IMG/VR virus record: IMGVR_UViG_3300023180_000375
Span: 1 to 24,829 of that record
Direction: 5' to 3' (one strand)
Source of the DNA: a virus
Length of the DNA: 24,829 nt
Made by a program: the position numbers and the translations under genes. The stretch's first letter is position 1, and every line of letters begins with the position of its first letter. Below are positions 17,348 to 23,752 of the stretch, piece by piece. Below the pieces are notes generated by a model. That model searched no databases. It was given only the letters and a program-made list of their open reading frames with translations, and was not told where the DNA came from.

Positions 17348-17651
17348 AACCCATAAAATCTTCCTCATCATAAAATGGAATCAAATCTTCGGGTAAATCT
17401 TTGGCATTTGAAATCTCGACCATATCAAAACAAGGATGCATTGATTCCATAATCATATAGTTGGAACCTTTATAAACATCATCTATTTCATAGGACTTAT
17501 TTTTGTTTGCTTCTTCTACTAAATCTCGATCATAAAGATGACCATCAGGCATCTCATCAAACGTAAATGGAATACCCTCAAAGAAGTACATCTTTACGAT
17601 AATCTTCTCTTCGTTATACCAAACGTGCTTTGTTGTAATGGTATACGACAT
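17346..17651 (-). CDS. Small acidic protein of unknown function
   Basis: I do not recognise this 101-residue protein. It starts MSYTITTKHVWYNEEKIIVK, is mostly beta in its first third, and has an acidic, aromatic C-terminus (FYDEEDFMG). There is no signal peptide or membrane segment. It lies between tRNA-Leu and the giant fibre gene and has its own late-type motif 18 bases upstream. A short purine-rich stretch (AAAGAGA) could serve for ribosome binding. A fibre accessory role is possible from position only. Confidence 0.62.
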   Translation of the reverse strand: MSYTITTKHVWYNEEKIIVKMYFFEGIPFTFDEMPDGHLYDRDLVEEANKNKSYEIDDVYKGSNYMIMESMHPCFDMVEISNAKDLPEDLIPFYDEEDFMG

Positions 17652-17668
17652 AACATTCTCTTTAATGT

Positions 17669-17676
17669 TATTTATT
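17669..17676 (-). promoter_or_regulatory. Late promoter motif of 101-residue gene
   Basis: AATAAATA on the minus strand is four bases past the tRNA-Leu discriminator base and 18 bases before the ATG at 17651. It separates the tRNA island, which has a host-type promoter, from the fibre genes. Confidence 0.5.
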
Positions 17677-17679
17677 TTA

Positions 17680-17764
17680 TAGGACGAGGGGGAATCGAAC
17701 CCCCACGGGCATAATGCCCAACAGATTTTAAGTCTGGTGCGTCTACCTATTCCGCCACCGTCCC
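17680..17764 (-). tRNA. tRNA-Leu (anticodon UAA)
   Basis: An 85-base class II tRNA. The seven-pair acceptor stem starts GGGACGG and ends TCGTCCT with wobble pairs at the first and last positions, followed by discriminator A. The anticodon loop CTTAAAA gives UAA, the long variable arm pairs GGGCA with TGCCC, and the T arm is GGGGG-TTCGATT-CCCCC. The anticodon stem has one unpaired position at its outer end. No CCA is encoded. It would read TTA and TTG codons, common in AT-rich phage genes. Confidence 0.93.
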
Positions 17765-17769
17765 GTAGG

Positions 17770-17842
17770 TGCTCCCTGTGAGGATCGAACTCACCTCAGC
17801 CGAATTATGAGTTCGGTGCATTCACCAGATTGCTAAGGGAGC
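17770..17842 (-). tRNA. tRNA with anticodon CAU (Met elongator, or Ile2)
   Basis: A 73-base tRNA with a perfect acceptor stem GCTCCCT/AGGGAGC, anticodon stem CCGAA/TTCGG, loop CTCATAA (CAU) and T stem GTGAG/CTCAC. Discriminator A is followed by CC but not a full CCA. A standard first pair and no GGG/CCC anticodon stem exclude an initiator tRNA. CAU may be elongator Met or, if the C is changed to lysidine, Ile for AUA; identity elements alone do not let me decide. Confidence 0.9.
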
Positions 17843-17866
17843 ATTCGCTATTCGCAAATAGCGAAT
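17843..17866 (-). repeat. Perfect 10-bp hairpin between two tRNAs
   Basis: ATTCGCTATT and AATAGCGAAT form a perfect ten-pair stem with the four-base loop CGCA on the plus strand (TGCG on the minus). It fills exactly the gap between the CAU tRNA and tRNA-Ile, touching the last base of the latter. No T-run follows, so it is probably not a simple terminator. It may guide cleavage of the tRNA precursor. Confidence 0.75.
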
Positions 17867-17937
17867 AGGAGTACTGGGAGTTGAACCCAGACTACCCCGT
17901 TATAAGCAGGGCGCTCTAACCATTAAGCTATACTCCC
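17866..17937 (-). tRNA. tRNA-Ile (anticodon UAU)
   Basis: A 72-base tRNA: acceptor GGGAGTA/TACTCCT with a G-U first pair, D arm starting GCTTAATGGTTAGAGC, anticodon stem CCCTG/CGGGG, loop CTTATAA with anticodon UAU, T arm CTGGG-TTCAACT-CCCAG, and discriminator A. There is no encoded CCA. The anticodon decodes AUA directly, which most bacteria do with a lysidine-modified CAU tRNA instead. Confidence 0.88.
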
Positions 17938-17946
17938 GCAGATGAT

Positions 17947-18120
17947 TCAGTCAGCGTCATTATTCAACTCTGTGTGTATTCGCACAAAATCATCATTTGC
18001 GGGTATCATTACTGCTGCTGTACCATCCTCTCTGACAATACCAATATGCTCTCCGTTTTCTACTCTTTCAAGAAGAGCATCAAAGTTTTTTTCCCATTCT
18101 TCAAGTGTGAATACTTCCAT
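17947..18120 (-). CDS. Small Phd/YefM-like antitoxin-type protein
   Basis: A 57-residue gene starting at 18120, whose ATG overlaps the upstream stop codon (TAATG). The protein (MEVFTLEEWEKNFDALLERV, then ENGEHIGIVREDG and AAVMIP) follows the Phd/YefM antitoxin pattern: an initial strand and helix, a GE-hydrophobic turn and a VMIP strand. Those proteins bind DNA as dimers and usually neutralise a partner toxin. The C-terminal toxin-binding extension is short and acidic here (IHTELNNDAD), and no toxin gene is next to it. It may be a solitary antitoxin that blocks a host toxin, or only a fold relative. It is cotranscribed with the 65-residue gene and probably the tRNAs. Confidence 0.65.
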   Translation of the reverse strand: MEVFTLEEWEKNFDALLERVENGEHIGIVREDGTAAVMIPANDDFVRIHTELNNDAD

Positions 18121-18317
18121 TATTCTTCTACAGCAAGATCGGCATACTCAATTTGATGGGGCTCAAGATTAGCAGTTACAACTTCTAGGACATTCATAAA
18201 CTCTTGGACAGTTTCACACTCTACCACTTTTTCATTACCTTCATCGCTGAGGAGAAGAAAAGAACGAGTGCAGACATCAATTACGATGCCTAGAACAGAT
18301 TCTTGCGCGGTTCCCAT
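18120..18317 (-). CDS. Small protein of unknown function
   Basis: The 65-residue product (starting MGTAQESVLGIVIDVCTRSF) looks like a compact alpha/beta protein with strands around IGIVIDV-type and LLLSDEG sequence and a final helix; I do not recognise it. It is the first gene behind the perfect sigma-70 promoter, with its start about 19 bases after the probable transcription start. A GGAA sequence about ten bases before the ATG is a weak Shine-Dalgarno sequence. Its stop shares a base with the next gene start. Small genes under strong early promoters in T4-like phages often act on host proteins; that role here is inference. Confidence 0.65.
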   Translation of the reverse strand: MGTAQESVLGIVIDVCTRSFLLLSDEGNEKVVECETVQEFMNVLEVVTANLEPHQIEYADLAVEE

Positions 18318-18342
18318 TGGGTGTTCCGTTGATTACCTAGGT

Positions 18343-18371
18343 ATTATAAGGTAGATTGAAGTGGTTGTCAA
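18343..18371 (-). promoter_or_regulatory. Perfect consensus sigma-70 promoter for small genes and tRNAs
   Basis: The minus strand carries TTGACA (18366-18371), a 17-base spacer and TATAAT (18343-18348), an exact match to the bacterial sigma-70 consensus. It begins one base beyond the stop codon of the 689-residue virion gene. Transcription should start near 18336 and cover the 65- and 57-residue genes and the three tRNAs. Confidence 0.88.
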
Positions 18372-18372
18372 G

Positions 18373-20442
18373 TCACTCAAAAATAAGAATAACTAATCCG
18401 TTTTGACTGCTGCCACCATACCCAGAAACATAGTTCTCGTCATTAGTATCAGCGGCATCTACACCACCTGCAGTTCCCGATGAACCATTTTGAGAAACTG
18501 TGCTTGTCCAGGAACCATTAATGATTCCTGAACCTCCACCTCCACCTCCACCAGAACAATTAGTGGGTTCAAATCCACCGCCGCCACCACCACCATAGTA
18601 TCCAGCACCACCACCACCGCCACGCTTTCCTTGATAAGTTCCAGCACCACCACTGGCACCACCACTATTACGATAATAAGCATTATTGCTTGCGTGTGGA
18701 GAACTCCAAGGTAATCCAGCACTTGCTGCTGCACCACTTGTAGAACCTGCAATACCACCAGCACTTTGTGTACCACCTTGACCTACCGTAGGTGCTCCAT
18801 ATCCACCAGTACCAGCACCACCAGGTCCATTTCCACCACCATATCCACCATTACTTGCCTGACCAGCGCCACCACCTCCGCCAGCAAGCATAAAGTTAGA
18901 TCCATACTTCACTCCAGAATATCCACCACCTCTTCCTGCACCAGAACCAGACATTCCTGTTGGTGATCCTACTCCTGCACCACCAACATATACCACCACA
19001 GTATCCCCACCAGTGACTGCTATTGTTCCTTCAACGTGACCACCAGAACCACCACTAAAGTTTCCACCATCAAGTCCTACTCCGTTTGGTGGACACTCAC
19101 CAATGCCAGTTCCACCAGCACCCCATACCTTTGCAGTCATAGATGTAGAAGTTGCTGGAACATTTACAGTATATGCTTCATTTCCACCTGTCCCTCTATA
19201 TTCCAAAGCAATAATACCTTGGAGGACAATGCGAGATGGATATTGTAAAGAACCTGCACCTCCTCTTTCTGGATGATTCTGTCCAGATGCAAATCCACCA
19301 GTAAATCCATTGATTACCGACGAATGAACATATCCTGAACCACCACCGCCACCAGAAGCGGCACGAGTCCCAGAACCATAGTCATCGCCACCGCCTCCAC
19401 CGCCGCCTCCATAGTATCCAGCTCCGCCACCGCCACCACCAGACCAGTTTGGATATGAACCAGAACCTTGTCCACCAGTACCACCTTGAAGTGCAGAACC
19501 AGGAGTTGCGCCAGTACCAGAACCACCACCAGCACCACCACCTCCACTCTGCGAACCTCCACCGCCACCAGTAGAACCAGTTGTGGAGTCTGGTGAGTTT
19601 CCTCCTCCACTACCAGAAGGACCACCACCATTACCACCAGGAGCACTACCAGAACCTCCAACTGGTGGTGCTCCTCCTCCACCACCACCCGCAATCAAAA
19701 GTGCATTTGCTTGACTGATAGTTGATGACGAAAAGATTCCTGCAAGACCACCACCATTTTCTCCACGATTTAATCCACTACCACTTCCAGGTCTTGTAGG
19801 TCCACCACCATAGTTCAAGACCATATGTAGCGTATCGCCTTGATTTAAGTTAAAAGTTCCATACGAATATCCACCTAAACCACCATACGCATATCCACCT
19901 GCTTGACCCCAAATAAATGCTTTGAGTTTTACATTTGTTGCCGCAGTATATGATCGTGTTCCTGAACCATCTAGGATAAGGCTGCCACCAGAACCAAAAT
20001 CATGAAATGATGGACTTCCATTTCCATCAATAACTTCACCAACGCCAGTTGCTTGTGCTCCTTGAATATAAACACTACTGGTAGTATCTAAAATATTTCC
20101 AGTAATAGAGTTTTCTCTGATTTGTACTACAAAAGCTTCCCCATCTTCAACTACACCATCTGCTGCAACAGTTTTATTGAAAGAACCTGTATCATTGTTG
20201 ACTGTAAAAGAACCAGAAAGAGAGTTATCTGTAAAATCTGATGCAGTTATTGTTCCTAATGTCCCACTGATAGTGTAATATAATGTTGTCCCATCTGATA
20301 CACCATCAGTCGTTACAGTAACTGTAATCTGTGTACCTTCAATTAGATTGGTTGGAGTAACAGTTGCTTCTGCACTAATAGCAGTTCCTCCAAATCCATA
20401 TCCAGTAACATTAATTGACGATTGTGTTCCAAGTATTGGCAT
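18373..20442 (-). CDS. Large glycine-rich virion protein with Calx-beta-like domain
   Basis: The 689-residue protein begins with a short anchor (MPILGTQSSINVTGYGFGG). Next comes a Calx-beta-like domain at about 25-115 (NLIEGTQITVTV, then SDGTTLYYTISG, ASDF, and VEDGEAFVVQIREN). The rest is two successive glycine-rich halves (about 140-410 and 410-689). Each opens with a beta segment, has runs of up to eight glycines, and contains the block GAGYYGGGGGGG, so the protein appears to have arisen by internal duplication. Such proteins form adhesins or decorate the tail or capsid of cyanophages. Its ATG overlaps the upstream stop (TAATG), placing it in the baseplate operon. Cell-surface contact is likely but unproven. 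Confidence 0.7.
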   Translation of the reverse strand: MPILGTQSSINVTGYGFGGTAISAEATVTPTNLIEGTQITVTVTTDGVSDGTTLYYTISGTLGTITASDFTDNSLSGSFTVNNDTGSFNKTVAADGVVEDGEAFVVQIRENSITGNILDTTSSVYIQGAQATGVGEVIDGNGSPSFHDFGSGGSLILDGSGTRSYTAATNVKLKAFIWGQAGGYAYGGLGGYSYGTFNLNQGDTLHMVLNYGGGPTRPGSGSGLNRGENGGGLAGIFSSSTISQANALLIAGGGGGGAPPVGGSGSAPGGNGGGPSGSGGGNSPDSTTGSTGGGGGSQSGGGGAGGGSGTGATPGSALQGGTGGQGSGSYPNWSGGGGGGAGYYGGGGGGGGDDYGSGTRAASGGGGGSGYVHSSVINGFTGGFASGQNHPERGGAGSLQYPSRIVLQGIIALEYRGTGGNEAYTVNVPATSTSMTAKVWGAGGTGIGECPPNGVGLDGGNFSGGSGGHVEGTIAVTGGDTVVVYVGGAGVGSPTGMSGSGAGRGGGYSGVKYGSNFMLAGGGGGAGQASNGGYGGGNGPGGAGTGGYGAPTVGQGGTQSAGGIAGSTSGAAASAGLPWSSPHASNNAYYRNSGGASGGAGTYQGKRGGGGGAGYYGGGGGGGFEPTNCSGGGGGGGSGIINGSWTSTVSQNGSSGTAGGVDAADTNDENYVSGYGGSSQNGLVILIFE

Positions 20443-20927
20443 TATCCAAATCTAGTTAGAGTTCCTAAAACTGTATAACTTGTAGCAGTATTCTTAATGA
20501 TTGCAAAGTTATATGAGTTTATTGAATTTGTAAAACCAGAAGATGGTGGAGAAGATGAAATCCATTTAACTGTAACGGCAGTTCCATCAATCTTAAATCC
20601 TGTCGTGCTTGGATTTGAGATAACATAAGCACTAGAACCCATATTGATTAGTACAGTTACAACTATACTCTTTTGTATTGGTATACTATTCAGACCTTTT
20701 ATATTAAAAGTAAAGTTTCCTGTTGCTTCGGAAGTGTAGTTGTGGAGTGAACCTTTACTTATATCAATTTCAATATCTTGATATGTAGACTCTTCATACA
20801 CACATACCTTTTCAAAAATTTCTTTTACATTTGCTGTTGACTGTAAGTCCAATCCACCAGAAAACTTTGCATTTGATAGAAAATCAGATTTTCCTGCAAA
20901 AACTGATTCAAAGTTATACTGTGTCAT
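20442..20927 (-). CDS. Virion structural protein, probably tail/baseplate
   Basis: This is a 161-residue protein starting MTQYNFESVFAGKSDFLSNA. An open frame reaches further upstream to 21089, but that part overlaps the spike gene and is cysteine- and serine-rich nonsense, so the ATG at 20927, two bases after the upstream stop, is the start. The rest is beta-rich with the pattern GNFTFNIKGLNSIP and KSIVVTVLINMG, seen in cyanophage virion proteins that carry a small beta-sandwich. It sits between the spike and the glycine-rich protein. A connector or adhesin-anchor role is inferred. Confidence 0.6.
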   Translation of the reverse strand: MTQYNFESVFAGKSDFLSNAKFSGGLDLQSTANVKEIFEKVCVYEESTYQDIEIDISKGSLHNYTSEATGNFTFNIKGLNSIPIQKSIVVTVLINMGSSAYVISNPSTTGFKIDGTAVTVKWISSSPPSSGFTNSINSYNFAIIKNTATSYTVLGTLTRFG

Positions 20928-20929
20928 GA

Positions 20930-21535
20930 TTATCCTAACGCTTTGATTGCTGCACTCGCAACAGAAACTGCCGCTGCTGCACCAGGTCCACCTGCTGCTG
21001 TCGCTGCTGCCCTTGCAATACCCTCTGCATTTAATCCAGAATATACCTGATTCAAGAATGAATTTGCATTGTCTTGAGTTGCAATACAATCTGGTCCATA
21101 AGAGTGCGGTGCCTCACAGTAAGCTTCTTTTGCATTCATATCAATCTTATTACCAGCATCGAGAGTAATATCATTACCACACTTTAGTTTTATATTTTCT
21201 TTTGCTTCTAAGATAATATCTTTTCCTGCAATTCTTACATCACCATTTTCCATAGCAGTAATCAAAACACTGCCTTTCATTCCAGTGATACAAATATCTA
21301 CACCACCACGCTCTGATTTGTTTCCTGCAATAATCTCAATAGTTCTGTCATTATACAAGCGATAGATGCCACCCTGCATCATACCGGCAAGTGACACATC
21401 ACCTTGGTCATTAGTGCCATAAAGATCATAGACACCAGGACCATTATACCCTACTTGTGGATTGTTGACATCAATTCTAAACTGTGGACTAAAACTAACG
21501 TATTGTCTTTTTTCCCAATTCTGGTCGTGTGCCAT
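20930..21535 (-). CDS. Baseplate spike protein, beta-helical needle
   Basis: The 201-residue protein has a repetitive core (about residues 80-145) in which short strands alternate: GGVDICITGMKGSVLIT, GDVRIAGKDIILEAKENIKL and GNDITLDAGNKIDMNAKE. This is the pattern of the intertwined triple-stranded beta-helix that forms the needle of T4 gp5 and related spikes. The C-terminus is an alanine- and glycine-rich helix (AAATAAGGPGAAAAV). In T4 the OB-fold, lysozyme and needle are one protein; here the needle is a separate gene after an OB-fold hub protein. A strong AGAGGA lies nine bases before the ATG, and an AATAAATA motif overlaps the upstream stop. Probably a trimer at the tail tip that punctures the host envelope. 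Confidence 0.72.
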   Translation of the reverse strand: MAHDQNWEKRQYVSFSPQFRIDVNNPQVGYNGPGVYDLYGTNDQGDVSLAGMMQGGIYRLYNDRTIEIIAGNKSERGGVDICITGMKGSVLITAMENGDVRIAGKDIILEAKENIKLKCGNDITLDAGNKIDMNAKEAYCEAPHSYGPDCIATQDNANSFLNQVYSGLNAEGIARAAATAAGGPGAAAAVSVASAAIKALG

Positions 21536-21544
21536 CTATAATAA

Positions 21545-21550
21545 TCCTCT
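21545..21550 (-). promoter_or_regulatory. Strong ribosome binding site of spike gene
   Basis: AGAGGA on the minus strand, nine bases before the ATG at 21535. It is one of the clearest Shine-Dalgarno sequences in the window and fixes this start. Confidence 0.65.
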
Positions 21551-21556
21551 TTTGGA

Positions 21557-21564
21557 TATTTATT
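21557..21564 (-). promoter_or_regulatory. Late promoter motif of spike gene
   Basis: AATAAATA on the minus strand overlaps the stop codon of the gp5-like gene and lies 22 bases before the spike start. It differs by one base from T4 late TATAAATA. Confidence 0.55.
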
Positions 21565-23752
21565 CGATACAATCGATAACTTGTCTGATTTCTCCTTGGG
21601 GTTCTGCTGGTCTTGGAATGAGTCTTGGTTTTAAGATGGCACCAGATCCTCTGAGAGATTTGATTCTATATCTAACTGGTTCCGTAATAGATGGAATTTG
21701 TCTAGCAGCGGTACTAGTGGTACCTTGAACTGTGGTTTGAACTGTGGTTTGAACTGTACCTTCGACTCCATCATCTCTATTATTTTTCACAACATTTACA
21801 ATTCCACCACGAGTATCTGTAATGATTGTGTAATCATTTCCAGAATCATCTACTACAGTATCTGTAATACCATCATAATCTTGACCTTGGTCTACGATGA
21901 TTGGTCCATTCTCATCATCTGTAATGTAATCTTCTTGGTCCTCACCAACAGTATAGTCTTCACCTTCAGTAACAATGTAGATGTCAGTAATTTGTTGATA
22001 TGTTGGTGAATCTGGATCATAATCAATCTCTGCTCTTGCAGAAGCGCCGTATCCTCTACCACATTCATCAACAATTTCAACAAATGGTGGGAATGTGTAT
22101 CCACCTCCACCATTTACAAGGTCAACACCAAGCAAACTTCCAGTAAGTCCTCTTCCACCCTCTGCAATCTGACCAAGAGCACCGATAATTGCTTTTGCCG
22201 TTCCACCACTACCTTTTCCACCACCAAAGATTTTAATTTTAGTTCCACCACATCCACCAAGTTCTGGAGGACCAGCATAGCAGTTGCCAAGAACACTTTT
22301 AAATCCAGGAACAGAAACACTTGGATTTGCAAAATCAAATACACCGAGAGCACCAGTGTCTCCAGCAATATCCTGAACGGTATTAATTGCAAGTTCTGCT
22401 AATCCTTGTGCTTCGTTTGCAGTGTCTAAAATATCTTGAACAGGAACGCCTACCTTATCATTAGAACCTTTACCAATTACCCACTCATTAGATGCAAGGT
22501 CAAAATCAGGAGCAATTTCATTACATCCAAGTCTATCTGCCAAACCTAAAATAGCATTAGCAGTGCTTCTTAAGAAATTCAGTGGACTAAATCCACCAAG
22601 TATCTTATCCAGACCACCAAGCAATGGTTGTATTAACTTAGTAACTCCACCAATGATGTTATTCATCAATGCACCGACTACTTGGTCACCAATACAGGAA
22701 ACAAAGTTAGTAACATTATCGGCAACATTTTGAAGAATACCTTTGATAGTCTCACCAATACCATTGATTACATTGTTAGCAATACATGGGATAGCATCTG
22801 ATAATTTTTTAACTGGTCCAATTAGAAGTGCCTGTGCAACAGTTCCTGCTTTTACTGAAATAGGATCATTTTGTGTTGCAGCAAATGTTAGTGCATAAAC
22901 AGTATCATATAGTTTTTGCAAACCAGTATTTAATACTGGCACCATCGCTTCGGACAAGTTTCTAGTCATGTCCTGAACCAGGCGTGTAGCACCTTTTTGA
23001 ATAGATGCTGTCATGCTATCAATAGCAGAAAATATTTTTTGCTTTTCTTTACCGATGGCATCACTTACACCATCGGTAATATCTTTAACTCTAGATACAA
23101 AATTATCTACTTCATTCTTAATCTTTTGAATTGCACTATCCTTTTCTGCAGATGCTGCTGTAACCTTTTTACCAATCGCACTTGATGAAGTGATTTCTTT
23201 CTTTGCGGGGTCACCATCAGGATTAGTTTTACTGTTTATCTTATCGGCATCAGTTTTTGATACAGAACGTGGTGACTTCTGTGAATTAGCATTCTGCTCA
23301 TTTGCTTCATTTTTTGCAAGTTTGGCACCATCATTTTCAATCTCACTAGTGTAACCAGTAAATGGAACAAAGGGACTTACATAATCTGTAGATGCTACTT
23401 GACTTGTTCTTCCAAAAACTCCTACAATGACAGGAACTTGAGCATTATCACCATCAAGAAAGAATCCAAATACAGTATCTCCTGGTGAAAGGGCAACAGA
23501 ATTTGCTCTGTTAGCGGCACCAGAACCATCAGTTGTTCCTAAGAGAACATTTGCCCATGGTAAATCATCATCAGGAAGTTCAACCACACTGTAAGGATGG
23601 TAACCAAGAATACGAACCTTTACGCGGTTTCCCCATCCAGAACCATTAGATTGCTCACTCTGTCCCGATGTCTTAGGAGGAATTTGACCAATCCACCAAC
23701 GGAACCCATCTCTCCCAATAAAATTAGTTTTAAGTAAAGACTCTTCTATCAT
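21560..23752 (-). CDS. 5: Baseplate hub protein, gp5-like OB-fold, no lysozyme
   Basis: The 730-residue protein carries the T4 gp5 N-terminal OB-fold. The region of about 15-125 contains FRWWIGQIPPK, RVKVRILGYHPYS, LPWANVLLGTT, GDTVFGFFLDGD and VPVIVGVFGR, in the same order as T4 gp5. No lysozyme Glu/Asp/Thr catalytic motif is visible. The middle (about 150-430) is a long helical, valine- and lysine-rich region (VDNFVSRVKDITDGVSDAIG) unusual for gp5. The C-terminal part has acidic beta modules (GGGGYTFPPFVEIVDECGRG, then GEDYTV-type repeats). Its start overlaps the gp27-like stop (TAATG), as expected for hub partners. It probably sits at the tail tip with the separate spike protein. The symbol follows the T4 name. 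Confidence 0.78.
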   Translation of the reverse strand: MIEESLLKTNFIGRDGFRWWIGQIPPKTSGQSEQSNGSGWGNRVKVRILGYHPYSVVELPDDDLPWANVLLGTTDGSGAANRANSVALSPGDTVFGFFLDGDNAQVPVIVGVFGRTSQVASTDYVSPFVPFTGYTSEIENDGAKLAKNEANEQNANSQKSPRSVSKTDADKINSKTNPDGDPAKKEITSSSAIGKKVTAASAEKDSAIQKIKNEVDNFVSRVKDITDGVSDAIGKEKQKIFSAIDSMTASIQKGATRLVQDMTRNLSEAMVPVLNTGLQKLYDTVYALTFAATQNDPISVKAGTVAQALLIGPVKKLSDAIPCIANNVINGIGETIKGILQNVADNVTNFVSCIGDQVVGALMNNIIGGVTKLIQPLLGGLDKILGGFSPLNFLRSTANAILGLADRLGCNEIAPDFDLASNEWVIGKGSNDKVGVPVQDILDTANEAQGLAELAINTVQDIAGDTGALGVFDFANPSVSVPGFKSVLGNCYAGPPELGGCGGTKIKIFGGGKGSGGTAKAIIGALGQIAEGGRGLTGSLLGVDLVNGGGGYTFPPFVEIVDECGRGYGASARAEIDYDPDSPTYQQITDIYIVTEGEDYTVGEDQEDYITDDENGPIIVDQGQDYDGITDTVVDDSGNDYTIITDTRGGIVNVVKNNRDDGVEGTVQTTVQTTVQGTTSTAARQIPSITEPVRYRIKSLRGSGAILKPRLIPRPAEPQGEIRQVIDCIE
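21726..21761 (-). repeat. Three 12-bp tandem repeats in hub gene
   Basis: On the plus strand TGAACTGTGGTT occurs at 21726-21737 and 21738-21749, with a third, partly changed copy at 21750-21761. In the hub protein this gives a TVQTTVQTTVQG stretch. It is an in-frame short duplication of four residues per copy in a flexible region. Confidence 0.85.

Noticed and set aside
17652-17669. Small inverted repeat AACATT/AATGTT before the 101-residue gene
   Set aside because: Six pairs around an AT-rich loop are easily found by chance, and no T-run or stable GC stem supports a terminator or operator.
18459-19694. Minus-strand valine-rich frames and apparent repeats inside the glycine-rich gene
   Set aside because: They are shifted readings of GGN-rich coding sequence; the triplet repeats have irregular spacing, so they are neither genes nor a CRISPR array.
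20928-21089. Upstream extension of the 161-residue structural protein
   Set aside because: The added sequence is Cys- and Ser-rich, overlaps the spike gene fully, and the ATG at 20927 directly follows the upstream stop.
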